A stretch of 64,000 nt of DNA. Origin: Onchocerca lupi. Taxonomy: Eukaryota; Nematoda; Chromadorea; Rhabditida; Onchocercidae. The DNA is taken from positions 1 through 64,000 of the forward strand of contig JAOVVO010000204.1 of the NCBI GenBank assembly GCA_028564675.1, in the 5' to 3' direction. A program made the position numbers and the translations under genes. Positions 12,131-25,547 of this stretch are shown in pieces (within the stretch, counting starts at the first letter, position 1; every line of letters starts with the position of its first letter). The notes under the pieces were generated by a model. The model worked only from the letters and a program-made list of their open reading frames with translations, had not been told where the DNA came from and did no database searches.

Positions 12131-15100
12131 AGATCAAAATAGCGGCTTGAATATTAATTAAAACTACTTTTATTAGACAAAGTAAATTATTCAATGAAAA
12201 GTTAAGTGTTAATAAAAGAAAAGAATAGATCTTATATCGTTGAATCTCAAAAATACATACTTAATCAATCGATAATTCAAGGTTTCTCATTAACTTAAGT
12301 TGCTGCAACCTTGAAAAGTATGTCCATTATAATGATATTTCAAATTTTCTAGTGAGCAAAAATTTTATAGTTGAAAATTTAATTTTAGAAATATTCGAGA
12401 TACAATTGCAATATTTCTCACGAATAAATCGTATATAAGTATCCAATAAATAAAATCCAATAAATTGTTAACAACTTTTAAAAGTCGTAATTGGTAAAAT
12501 ATATCGAACAAAAAAAAAAAAAAAAGATAGCAAAAAAAAAAATTATCATTTATCTATCTTTTTAGGAATATTTCTCACGAATAAATAATTTCGATAACAA
12601 ATAAGATAGTAACAAATGAATGAGAAATTTTTGAAAAAATTTGCAAATCAAATTTCTAAAAATTTTTTTGATCGCTAATTTAAGTTAAGAACATTTTTGG
12701 CGCTTGAAAAGTTTTTCAAAATTGCATTATTCATATTTATTTTCAAAGATTCGTATGGTATTTTTCGTTTTAGAGTACTTAATCTGTACATTTCTAAAAT
12801 TTAATATTTAAATGAAATATTTAAATTTAAATTTAAATTATTTAAATTTTTTGAACTACAGCAAATAAATGAAAGATTTCGGTGAAACGTAACATTTTGA
12901 AATCCATTAGAATACCCCAGCTCAAATTGATCATCAATACTTAAAAATAATAATTAAAAAAAAAATGTAAAAAAATGTAAAAATATCAATCGATTGATTA
13001 CCTGTAGAAAAAGAAAAGAAGGTTAATTTAATAAAACACAATGACTAATTTAATAATTTAAAATTACCAAATTACTTAATTAATAATTAATCAATAATTC
13101 TATCATATTCTTATGTTGCAATTATTATAAAATTTCAATTTTCTATTCTATTCAAATTGTACAAATTATTTATTGGTTGAAAAAATAAACAAGCATTTCT
13201 CATCATATGCAATAGCATTTCACGTGCTCAAGAAAATTGTTTACTCAATTACTCATTCGATTTGCTTCTTTTATTTGTTTAATTACTTAATTGATTCAAT
13301 GATTTTGAATATTTACTAAATGTACTTTAAAGTATCTTCATTTCAGTCTCACATTAATTTGCAATTTTTTAAAAAGTTTACAATTTTTTTTAAAAAAAAA
13401 AATGAAAATTTTAAAATTGTAAAATTTTTTATAACGAATAGAAATAATAAATTATTCATTCTTAATTTCTAAAAAATAAACTAAAATTTTTTAATTATTC
13501 AATTTTAATTGTTTTTTTTTTTTTGGAAAAAGAAAAGGAAAAGAAATTGAAATAAATAAACTAATCTATCGTTTCCTATATCAAAAAAATTATCACAAGA
13601 CTGGTTCTCGGCAAATAAAATGATCAACTATTAGGAAAAAAGAAAAAAAAAACAAAACAAAAAAAAATGAGAATATTATTTATTTGAAAAAAATTTTTAA
13701 AATGATTCATTTTTAAAAGTTGTATTATTATACTCATATTCCAGTTTGGTTTTCTTTTTTTTTTTTTTTCAAACTAAATTTTAATTTAAAATTTAATATT
13801 TTTCCAAATTTCTAAATTTAATATTTTTCCAATTGCGAAATTTAATCATATATTTTAAGACTAATAGTTTTGCAAGATTTTCGGATAGAATAATAATTTT
13901 TTTTTTTTTTTTGAAAAACTTATTTGTTTTTGCAAAAATTAGGATGAAATCATAATTATTCAATTTTGGAATTTCGGAATTTAAAAATTGAAATTATGAA
14001 AGATTCTTGTGAGGAAAAAAAAGAAAAAGAAACGACAGGAATTTTTCGAAACATGACGGAATGAATTTTTCATTCATTTTCTCAATTTGTGAAATTTCAA
14101 AATGTCACTATCATTATTGTTGAATAATTTGATAAAATTTTTATGCTTAAATAGAGTTAGTTTTTTCAATCAACAATGAAGAAATTAAATGTTGAGCAAT
14201 GAATTATAGTCATTTAAAATTGTCAAATAATACATCAAGTTTTTTGATATTTCAGAAATTGTAAACTTATCAAATTTTTGTAAAACGTGACAAATGAAAT
14301 GAAAAATTTTTCGAAATAAATTTCGATTTCTGAATTGGGAATAAAAGAAAAAAAATGTGTCAGGAAATTACTTATCTATAATTCAGTATTTTACAAGAAA
14401 TGTCTATTCTGTTTTTTGTTTTTTTTTTCTTTTTTTATTCAAAATATTGCATCAATAAGAAGAGAAGAGAAGAATGGTTTAACAAAATTATTGCAAAAGG
14501 AAGAGTGAGTTTATCAAAAGTTGAAAATTTTAACAAAGAAAAAAAAGTTACAAAAATTGAGTTAAATTTTTTTTTTTTTTTTTTTTTTTGAAAGTATGAA
14601 CGAGTTCGATGATTTACTTCAATAACACTTTCTTAATATACTCTAATTTATTTTAACTTCATTTTTTTTTTTTGTTGAATTAATTTAAATATATCTTGAA
14701 ATCAAGTTATGAAATTTTGGATTTTTTTTTTCTGAGAAACTCGAAATATGCTCTTTCAAATTGATTTAATTAAAATTTAAATTATTACTAACAATTGTGA
14801 ATTATTCCAAATAATTTGAACATATAAAGTCATTATGAAATTCTTGATGCATTAAAAAGTTGAAATTTCTTGATAAATAAATAAATAAATGACTAACTTT
14901 GATTTAAGTCTTAAATGATCAGATTTAATTTCTAATTTCTAATTTATATTTGAATTTTGTAATGTTAAAAAAGTGGAAAAATTACTGTTAAAAGAGATGA
15001 CGAATTAAATTAAGTTCCGACTATTTGTTGATTTTAATTTTTAATTAATTTGTCTTTTGTCTTATTTGTCTTATGGATTTTAATTTGTCTTATGAATATT

Positions 15101-16353
15101 TGATAAGAATTGATAAAATTAGACTTAATTACTAATATAATCAAAATTAAAATTCATAGAATCTCTACGAAGAGAGCAATTTTAAGAATGAAATGAAAAG
15201 AGATGAAAAGTGTTAAGATAAGAATTTGTATTTGAAATGAAACATTATCATTTGAGGAGAAAGATGAAATATTTTGAGCAAAATTTCTAATTGAATATTC
15301 ACAAATAATTTATTATTAAGAATATCACACATCAATACCTGTTATTTAGCTACCAATCATCTAAATGATTCATCAAAGATGATGTTGAATAAGAAATGCT
15401 CTAATTAAATTGAGTAATTAATATAAATTATACCTGATTATTTAAATACTCATTTACTTTTTCGTTTTATCTAATCTAATTCAATTTATTAAACATTTTA
15501 ACACAAAAAAAAAAAAAAAAAAATATGCAATAATTCATTTATATCAAAATTATCAAATTTCTAAGGCAAAATTTTTGCTGATAATGCATATTTTTGATAT
15601 TTTGACTCATTATCATTATCAGTATGATTACAAGATCAACACGTACTTTACACGTATGATTGCATATTATTACGTAAGATCACACGTATCACTATTTGAT
15701 ATCCAAGAGAAAAACTTCTACTACATCAGATACTCATGTAAAGTCTTCAAATATAATCATTTTTATCTAGCATTATGATAAAAATATAAAATTTTGAAAA
15801 TTTTAAAATTGCGTCATAAATTTCACGCTTGTAAAATGATTTATCACTTATTTTTTTAAAAATCTTACGTGTCTGAACTCAAGTATCACGGATATTATCT
15901 TGAATGAAGAAATCTAATTAATGAAATATAAGCCCAATTAATTAAATGAGAATTAAAATCTAATTAATTTATTTTTGAGAACGATCCTATGAAAAGATTA
16001 GGATTAATACAGTTCCTAACTTATCTTTTTTTATCACTATGAATTTCGTTATTTTCACTTAATTGATTATTTTGCTTAATTTTTTATTTCTTTTTTTCAT
16101 TTCTTAAAATTAGAATTAACTGAGTCTTATCAAATGCAAAAGTAACTTTTGTAAAATTGTAAAAATTTCAAGTGAAAAATTTCAGATTACGAATTTATTG
16201 AACAGAAATAACGATATCAAAAAATGCGTATAATATAAATAAAATATGAACCATTAACGAGATAATATATGTCTAGAAAATTGTTAAATAATTTAAATTT
16301 AAAAAAAAAAAAAAAAAAATTATCCAAATTTTTCTCTCTTTATGAAATCATCA

Positions 16354-16386
<33 letters not shown>

Positions 16387-16991
16387 AGAAAGAAACAAAC
16401 TCAATTTTCCTAGAACAAGTTTATTTACTTTCCTTTTGCTGCTTATGAATCGTTCATTCGTGAATCATTAAATTTACTTTTTACTAAAAAAGAATTTTTT
16501 AAAAGACAAATTAAAAAATTCAAAAGTATATTTGGAGGTATTTGAAATAATTTTAGAATATTATAAAGACTTATGTCTGCATGATTGATTTATTGATTGA
16601 TTGATTGAAAAGTAGAAAATTGAAGTTTAAAAGTCAAAAATTGCAAATAACTTTCCTCTATTCTTTGTCTCCATCAATGCAAAATTATTTAGTTAATCCG
16701 CAAAGAATTGAAAATGCAGCGAATATGAAAAAGGCAATTTTAGAATCAACAATTGATGTTTGATCTTAAAAATTTTTAGGAATCAATATTAAAATATTAC
16801 AAAAATTGATGAGAAATGAATATGAAAATTAATAATAGCCTGAAATATTTAAAATCGGAATGATGATAGAATTTGAATTTTTCAACTTCTACAAAACATA
16901 ACGCAAATGTGAAAAATGAAAGAAATGACATCAAATGAAACGAAAAGTTCTTTTTTTTTTTTTGGAATCAATCCGGTTTCCGTCAATTTAC

Positions 16992-17029
<38 letters not shown>

Positions 17030-18190
17030 TAAAAAAAAGGTAAAAAAAAAAAGGAAAGTGGTAGCAGTAATGTTGAATGAATAAATAAATGAACCATTAC
17101 TTCGAAAAAGATTGCATTTTTTCTCGTTTCCTTTACAAATTTATTTTTTGAATATGAAAAATTGATGAATTTTTAAATGAAAATACTTTAATATTTGATA
17201 TTTCAAATTACAATTTTTTCATTTAAATTGAAAGTTAAAAAAAAAAGAAAATAATTTAGTATTTTAAATTTTAAAATTTTGCAACTTTTATTTGAAAATA
17301 ATAAAACTATTTTGCTGCATTGCCAAAAAAAAAAAAAGGTGTTAATTTCAATTTCTATGATTTTCATTTCTATTAAAATATTAATTAATATATAATTTGA
17401 TTAGAGAATGAATGCATTTGAGAACAAATTCATTTTGATTTAAATGAGTAAATTCTAGAAAAATTACTATTTATTTGCATATTTTTCAATCATTTACTTT
17501 TAAAATTCATTTATAGGAAAGTATTTTATAATTTGACATTAACAAACTTGATTTTTTGCCCAACAAAAATTCAACAACTTTTGATTTGGATAAAATTTAA
17601 AAATGTTTTTTGATTAATTTCAAGTGAATTATCATATATTTTCTGTTCACTTTAAAGAATTATACTTGAAAACTAAAAAAAAACATGATATTAAATTTAA
17701 AGTATCACTATTTTAAGACTACAATTTGATAATTCCAGTTTGAATATTGACTTCTAGGATGAATGCATAGATTATATTCTTGAAAAGAAAAATGACCGAA
17801 ATAATTTCAGAAATTGAAGATATAATACTAAACTCAAAATATCGCTATTTCAAGATTACAAATTCAGTAAATCCTCTTGGAAATTGAATTTTCGAAAAAA
17901 AAAATTAAATTCTTGAAGAAAAAGATGACCAAAATAATAAATTAATTAGGTTAATTTAAGGAGATATAAACTTTTTCATTTAAGATATTTTCATTTTTTT
18001 TCTTCCAATTCATTCATTTCTAGCTTTCAACTTTTGAAAAAAAGAAAAAAACCTGAAAATTTCAAAATAAGAGAAACCAGATCGAATTAGCCTAATTGCT
18101 TACGGGTAAATTGAAAACTGCATAATTTAATCGATCCAATTAATGATGGATAATAGTAAAGAGAAAAGTTAGATTGGAAGAAAACAGGAT

Positions 18191-18298
18191 TTTATGCTGC
18201 ATGCAATGTGCTGCATGCAAGACGAAAATTGCATGCAATGTACTGCATGCAAGACGAAAATTGCATGCAATGTATTGCATTTAATGTGTTGCATGCAA
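18191..18298. repeat. Cluster of six TGCATGCA palindromes, partly a 32-bp tandem repeat
   Basis: TGCATGCA occurs six times in about 105 bases. Part of this is a 32-bp tandem unit (CTGCATGCAAGACGAAAAT then TGCATGCAATGTA) starting near 18211 and 18243. The octamer is its own reverse complement, so both strands present the same array. Confidence 0.75.
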
Positions 18299-19123
18299 AT
18301 AACTTCCTTTTTGCAATAAATTTTGATGTAATTATGAAGCAAAAGAAAAACAAAAAGTGCAGAAAAGTTTGAATTTAAAGTTTGACTTTTCTTGAAAAAT
18401 AAATTTAAAAAATTTCAATATTTAAATATCAGATAATTGGAAATAAAAAAAACTAATTACTTCCGATAAACTTCAATCATCTGATGACCGTAATCTTCTG
18501 CCGCTGATTTGCGATTTAAATTTTGTGACAGGAAAAAGAAAAGAGAAAAGAGTTTTTTGTTGATTTTTCTTTGGTATATCAGGTTTTTATTGAGATGAAA
18601 AAAAAAAAAATGAAAAAAAAGAAAAGAAGTTTTGCACTTATAGTGAAAAAAAAAAAAAAAAAAAAGACGAATAATTCTTTTCGACAAATTATTTGTGAAA
18701 AAAAATTATAGAAAATTTTCAACTATTACTTCGAAATTTGTCAAAAAATTTACTCAAAAAAGATTAATTAATTTATAAAATAAAAATGAGTGAAATTAGG
18801 TAAAATTGATTAAAATTAACTTATGAATCAAAAAATTTCATCAAGTTTCTTGAAGAAATCAAACGATTGAAGAAAAAAAATGTTCAAACTTTTGAAATGA
18901 GTTCATATTCAATTTTTTGTCAAAAAATGATTTATCAGAAATTTTAAAAGTTAAAATTTGACGATTAAAACATTTTTTAAATTCTAACAAACATTGCAAT
19001 CAAGAAATCATTAAATAAGCTTAACATTTCATGCAATTTAATTAACAATGAAACGATTAGAACAATGCAACATGAATATTCCATAAAAAAGATGAATTCG
19101 CAAAAGAATAAACTAGAAAGCAG

Positions 19124-19150
19124 AAAGATCGCAATTTCCTGCGATATTAT

Positions 19151-19181
<31 letters not shown>

Positions 19182-19235
19182 GCTAAAGAATGAAAAAGCA
19201 AAAAAGATCGCAATTTTCAGCGATATTATCGTTTT
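19124..19235. repeat. Direct repeat around a T-run
   Basis: AAAGATCGCAATTT followed by GCGATATTAT occurs at about 19124-19150 and again at about 19203-19230. A run of more than 20 T lies between the two copies. Confidence 0.6.
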
Positions 19236-21389
19236 CTGTTGTTGTTGCACAATAATAACAATAATAACAACAACAACTTCCATCCATAATATTACTATTG
19301 TCATCATCAATGACAATCGTCCATTTCATGAATTTCACCATCATCAATGATTCCTTCTGATCACGCGTCCTTTTACATTCCTCGTTCTTACTCTTGTCCC
19401 CTTCAAACCAGTAAAATAAACTTGTTTAAACTTCTTTCTTCTCTCCCGCCCTTTGCCAATAACTCTCCTCTCCCTGCTATCTTATTTATCATTTATCAGT
19501 AATAATGATATTGTGAATTTCTCATGAAATGAACAGAAATAAAATTCCAAAAATTTTTGCAAAGAGTTGATGAATGAGTTTCTTGAATCGTAAATGCATG
19601 TAATATTATACGTTGAATTCTTCCTCTCAATAAAAGACTAACAAATGTTCCATCAAAGTAATGATAATTGTAATAAAGATGAAAATTAGTGAAATTTTAA
19701 ATTTTGTGATAATTTTAAATTTTATCATTAAATTTATGATATATTTTGATTCAATGCTACTATTTTACTTCATTTCAATTAGTTAAAATTTCTATGATAA
19801 ATCAAAGAGTAAATTTCTGATTAATCGTGTGAAGTCAATCGTAGAAGGACCGAATTTGATTCAGCGAAGAAGCAGAAATAGCGGTGCTAATTAGGAAATC
19901 AAATCAGGATGATTATGATGCAATTAAGAAAAATTAACAATTAAAAAATTTGTAATTAAGAAGCAATTAAGAGAATTGAACAATATGGTATGTTTAGAAA
20001 ATGAAGAAATATGATGGAAAAGAAAAAAAATTAACATAAATACATAATTTTGAGAGATGTGATCCAGGTTTTTTATGACAAAAAAAAAATTTATGAGAAA
20101 GAAAAATAATTAAATAAATAAAAATTAGAAAATGCACAAAAAAAAAAAGAGTATTTATCCATAAATTACGTATTATAAAATTGCTTGGATTAATTGTTAA
20201 TTCAATTTTTGGCTACTGTTAAATTTTGAAATTTTATCAAAAATTTGTTAGCCTAAAAAATGTTGAATGATTCATTACAAAATAATAATTTTGGCACCGA
20301 AATTAATCTTCTTTAAATGAAAGAAATGAATAAAAGTAAACAATCAATAAATAAACGATTAACAATTACTTTTGTATAAAAAATTAAAATTTGAAATTTT
20401 ATTTTATTTCTATTTCTATTTCTATTAAAAGCAAGAGCAATTTAAAAAATTTTTTCCCTCAAACTATTTATAGTATCATTTTGTAATGAAAAAAGAATTC
20501 GCATTTCATCAATTTAAATTTGCAATTTCAAAATGCTAACTTAGATGTTTTTTTTTTTTTTTTTTTTTGAACAAATTTCTCTCCCATTTCTTATATTTTA
20601 ATGAAAAAATTTTTTGCTATTCTTAAATTTCTAAGGGCATTTCTAAAATTTAAATGTCAATTCGTATTTTATTAATTTAAATTAGCAATTTTCAAAATGT
20701 CTAATTTGGATGTTTTTTAAAAATTTCAAAAAATTTGTCATTCTCATGTTTTAACAAAAAAAAAAAAAAAAAAAAAAAAATTTTTTTTTACTATTCTTAG
20801 ATTTCTTAGGTGTTCTTAGAATAAAGCATAAAGCTTTTTTAATTAAGATAAATTGCATGAATAAATTGAATGAAACGATAAGTTTGATAGATATGATAAT
20901 GGTTGCTTGATCGAAAAGCATTGAAAAAGGAATTGGAAAACAAGAAATTGCGATCAAAATATCCAAATTAAATCCAGTTTTTCGCAAAGCTCACCAGCTG
21001 AATGACTAGTTTTGAAATAAAATTTTGATTGAAACGACAATTTTGTATTAACAAATATATTTATATATGCATAATTTTGCCAACTGTTATTATTGAGTGA
21101 GGACAAAATTTCTCCTTCGTTGAACTATTTTAGTAATGTATGAAATTTCACCTCATCAATCATTTTATCAATGATTAATTTAACGATTTTGATAAATATA
21201 TATATTTATATATATCTCTAATTTAATATGATTTAAATTTGCTCGATTAAATCAAATATTCAATTCATTGATTGATCATTTAATAAAATTATTTCGACTC
21301 TTGAATAACTTCGTCTAAAGTTTGTTGAATATTATGTTTATTATTGATTATTTCAAGGATGTATGACAATTGAATTTAGGTTGATAATA

Positions 21390-21990
21390 TTAGTTGTCAT
21401 CATTAAAAATCAATGAAAAAAAAAAATCAATAAATGCCATCGCTATAAATTGTTGATTATCATCAATTCAATAGAATTTATCATTTTTATGATAAATATA
21501 AAAGAATTTATTATTTTATGATCAGCATGAATAATTTGAATTCTTGAATCATTTTTTTTTATTTAAAAATTCGATCATATTTTTTTGAATTTTTGAATCA
21601 TTTTTTTTTATTTCAAAATTCGATCATATTTTTTTGAATTTTTGAATCATTTTTTTTTATTTCAAAATTCGATCATATTTTTTTGAATTTTTGAATCATT
21701 TTTTTTTATTTCAAAATTTGATTATATTTTAAATTTTAATTAAGCAATTTAGTTGCAAATATATTATTTGATATTAATATTAACTGCCATCGCCAAAAAT
21801 CGATAAATGTCATCGACAGAAATTGTCGATTACCATCAATTCGATGAAGTTTATCGTCATGTGATAAGTGTAAATGATTGCATGAATAATTGGAATTTCC
21901 TGATAATTTTTTTTTTTCATTTCAAGATTCGATCTTATTTTAAATTTAAATTAAAAGAATTCATTTGCAAATTATATTATTTATGATGTA
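21390..21990. repeat. Imperfect tandem duplication with an internal 49-bp satellite
   Basis: Copy 1 (about 21430-21770) and copy 2 (about 21800-21990) share ATAAATG[CT]CATCG, ATCATCAATTC/ACCATCAATTC, CATGAATAATT and the ATTCGAT-TTATTTTAAAT blocks in the same order. Inside copy 1 a 49-bp unit (TTGAATCATTTTTTTT then ATTCGATCATATTTTTTTG) repeats about 3.7 times, with starts at 21544, 21593, 21642 and 21691. Copy 2 has it once, so the satellite arose after or during the duplication. Confidence 0.75.
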
Positions 21991-22809
21991 TTATTGTTAT
22001 AAATTTAATTTCTTGAAATTATTCGTTAATTATCAACTGTGACAGCCATAAATTCAAGTAAATCGTAAAATTTTGGAATTAACCAAAAAATACAAATAAA
22101 AATTTTAAAATTACTATAGTTTGACTAAAAAAAGTTTTTCTTTTGTTTTTGCAAATTCATGACTGAATTATTCAATTTTACAATCCTTCAAATTAATGTT
22201 GAAACTTTGAATAAATTCTGAATTAGTTTAATTGACTAAAGAATTTTCAATGAAATGAAAATTTTCAAATTTATCAAAACTTCGAGAAAAATAAAAATTC
22301 AAGAATATTTTGTTTCCGTTCATTAATAAAACAAAAAGTTTTTCCAACTCACTAAACTTTGTATTTTAATTAATCACCATAATTTGTCTTTTACTGATTT
22401 TTTAAATTTTCAAAAATATTCCGCATTACAATATTCGTTGATTTTTTAGGAATTTATTTTTGTTAAATTCGTAAAGATTTAAATTTGTTTTTTTTTTTTT
22501 TTTTTTTTTTTTTTTATTAAACCAAGTTTTTTTTTTTCTAAAAATCAATTCATAAAGAAATTAGAATGTAGTGTGAAAATCCATTTGCATATTAGTTCAC
22601 GGCTGATTTATATCAAAAATTTCTATAAATACATTTTGAAAATGTTTCCCGTTTATTTTACCTTATAGCCTAGTCTTTTCATAAAGCTAAATTATAGCTT
22701 TTCTCAGATATCAGCCAAATTTAATCAGCCAAGTTTCTAGCTTTGCCATTTTTACTTCCGCGAAAAATCACATGTCAATATTGCAATTTTTATTAATGAT
22801 TATATTTCA

Positions 22810-23040
22810 TTAATTTATTTTAAATTGTGTAAAAAATTCTAGAACTTCTCTTCTCAGTTCATCATCCTGATTTTGCATTTCTTTAAAATTTGAATAAATT
22901 TGAAGAGATAGGCGGACGAAGAATAGAAATCGATCATCTTTGATGCAATCTACTAATTGCATCCCTTTTATCCATCTGTCAACTTGCTTCTTCAGCAGCA
23001 ATTTTCTTCCCTCATTTTCATAACTTCTAGGCTTATTTTA
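22810..23040 (-). CDS. Orphan protein-like reading frame, possible 3'-terminal exon
   Basis: An open frame on the minus strand reads about 75 codons to a stop at 22810. It contains KKQVDRWIKGMQLVDCIKDD, then RFLFFVRLSLQIY, and ends DDELRREVLEFFTQFKIN. The mix of charged and hydrophobic residues is unlike the Phe/Lys runs of chance frames here. There is no in-frame ATG before GMQL, and the only nearby upstream acceptor-like site (CCTAG near 23026) is weak. It could be the last exon of a gene lying to the right, a pseudogene fragment, or chance. I do not recognise the family. Confidence 0.3.
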
Positions 23041-24974
23041 TTAAACATTTACATCAAATTTTCAAGCAACTAAGCCTTAAGGCTTCGATTGGATTAAAAA
23101 ACAGCCTAGGCCTGAAATGCATCAATAAATGGCATTATATAATAAAGCATACTAATATTGAACTATTCGACAAAAGATAATAGTTTAGCAATTCTTTTTT
23201 CTTTTTTCGGACCAAAATGATAAATAATATTCAAGTGATAAATGATTAATAACAGAAAAAAGAAAATAACTGATAAATGATATTAATTTTAAAAAAATAA
23301 TATCGATTTATATTTAAATATCATATATTATTTAAACGAAAAAAAAAATCAAAATTTTTAAAAATAAGAAATTCCAATCAGAAATGTTTCAAAATTTCTG
23401 CAAAGATTTCTGCAATAAAAGTATGAATTATTATTACTTATAAAAAAAATCTCGAAATTAATCTTTTCTTTCTTCTTTGAAACATATCAAATAGATTTTT
23501 GTTAATTTCATAGAAAAATAAATTCAAATAATTCAAATTTGAAGAAATAAAATTTCACACAAAATTTCAAAATAATCAAAAAACATAAAATGATCCTGAT
23601 TTTTTTCAATTTTGACATTTTATTTTTTGAAAAAAAAAAAATTTAAAAAGGAAATAAATTCTTTTTTTTTTTTTTTTTTTCATTCTACCTCATTAAATAG
23701 CTTCAATTCTTTTTCTTTTTTTTTCTCATTTCGTTTAATCCTTTTTTCAAATTTTTTGATTGCTTTTATAACTTTTTTCTTTTTCTTGGGTGAAAAGAAA
23801 AAAAAAGCAGCAAATATTCATTCTTATGTTTTTTTTTCGTTTTTTCTTTTCATTCTTAAATTTCGACATCTTCCAAAATGCTGCACTTTACTTTACAATT
23901 TTAAAACTCGAAAAATGGCTCCTTCAAGGATAAAAAATTTTTTTGCAAAAAGCCATCATCACCATTTGTGTTGTTTTAACTGTGAGCAAAAATTTTTTCG
24001 AATTGATCGAAAATTCTTCTTAACTTTTTTTTCCCTCCTTTTTTTCCTTTTTTTTTTTTTTTTTTTTCAATAAATTAAACTAAATCGAAAAATTCTCTTA
24101 CAAAACAATGCAGCCTTGTGCAATGAAATTTTTGTTGTAATGAAACATTTTTGCAAATTATGAGAAAAAAAACAAAAAGGAAAAAGAAAAATTCATTAGT
24201 GATATCAATGATAAAAACTGAATGCAAAATGGAAAAATTTGAAAATTTCCGAAATTTTTTTTTTCTTTTTTTTGGAATTTTAGTTTGAAATTTTAGGATT
24301 AAAATTTAAAATTTTACAATTATCTTTGGTTAATTTGAAGAATACAATAGTGAAACTTTAACTTTTTAAAAGCGACTAAAGTGAATTTTTGCGATTTATA
24401 AATTAAATAACGATAAAAATACAAAAAAAGAAGCAGAAAAAAAAATCCGGATTTTGATTTTTGGTCTTATCAATGATACAAGTAATTCAGTAATTTATCA
24501 TTTGCTGATATCACTTCCGGAAATACAGCTAAACAACTTTGCTGGCTATCATCTCTTACACTTTTTACTAAGAAATTTAAAATGACAAATTCGAGTTAAA
24601 AAAAAAAAATTCTGCATTATAAAGAATAAAATATTAAATCGGGAATTCATCCACATTCTTGCAAACACTAAAAAACAAAATTCCGGATCCGGAAAACCCC
24701 AAAATTCTCGTTATTTACTGAAATAAAACGTAAAATTTTAAATCAAAAAAAAAAAAAAAAAAAAGAAGAAGATGAAGCAAAATCTAAAAATAGCTTGCAA
24801 TGTAAACAAATTATGTGTTACCAATAAATAGCAATAGCATGACTTGTTGAATTTCAAATTAGATTGCTGGCCAAAAATCACATCTTTTATTTAAAATTAA
24901 AATTTCAAAAGTTTGAAAAAAATAAATGTATAGAATTGATAATTCTAAATCATTTATCAGCTCAAAAATACTGA

Positions 24975-25446
24975 TATTTTCATGATATTTATATTTCAAG
25001 TTTATTATATTTATTAATTGAAATAAATATTTAATATCAAATCGAGAAATTGATTTTTGACAATCAAATCATTTATTCATCAAAAAATTAGCAATTTTTT
25101 ATTGAGCTTTCAGAAGATTCAAATAATTCTTATTATGTGATAACAAAAAAGTGTGAAATTGATTTCCATAATATTTATAGTTCAATTTTTGTCATATTTA
25201 TCATCCAAAATATATTCAACATTATGTCGAGAAATTGCGTAAATGAAGAATTCTGATAATTTGATGATTCTGATTCTTGATAATTTATATGATAATTCTG
25301 ATAATGATTTCTGATTCTGATAATGCTGAACAAATAAATTCAGATATATTCTGATAATCAAATTATTTATTCATCGGAAAATTCGCATTTTTACTGAAGC
25401 ATTAAGAAGACTCAAATAATTCTCATCGTATGATAAAGTGAAATGG
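24975..25446. repeat. Diverged tandem duplication with TTCTGATAAT expansion
   Basis: Copy 1 (about 24975-25150) and copy 2 (about 25160-25446) share, in order, ATAATATTTATAGTTCAA-like, TCGAGAAATTG, CAATCAAAT[CT]ATTTATTCATC, GA[AG]GA[TC]TCAAATAATTCT and TGTGATAA/TATGATAA blocks. Copy 2 has about 90 extra bases made of TTCTGATAAT/GATTCTGAT units. Confidence 0.6.
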
Positions 25447-25516
25447 AATAAGGATGCATTCATTATTGATGCATTTTGTTCGAATCGCTTATTTTAGGAA
25501 GATAAAGAACGATATT

Positions 25517-25547
<31 letters not shown>

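Larger units (their letters stand above)
11876..22780. other. Gene-poor interval upstream of the MUP-4-type gene
   Basis: About 11 kb in which I see no gene on either strand. Apparent reading frames are runs of Phe or Lys produced by homopolymers. Features noted separately: ACGT-rich patch at 12.07 kb, TGCATGCA cluster at 18.2 kb, a short direct repeat at 19.12/19.20 kb, and a tandem duplication with a 49-bp satellite at 21.4-22.0 kb. The stretch 19240-19500 is richer in C and G and poorer in A/T runs than its surroundings, so a regulatory role is possible. Confidence 0.5.

Noticed and set aside
16882..17097. Minus-strand Phe-rich frame
   Set aside because: Produced by an A-run of more than 30 bases.
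18457..18687. Minus-strand frame ending KSAAEDYGHQMIEVYRK
   Set aside because: The last part looks somewhat coding and ends near a GTAATT donor, but there is no acceptor next to it and the rest is Phe/Lys runs.
23612..24073. 153-codon plus-strand reading frame
   Set aside because: It is almost entirely Phe/Lys/Ser runs from T- and A-tracts and shows no domain.
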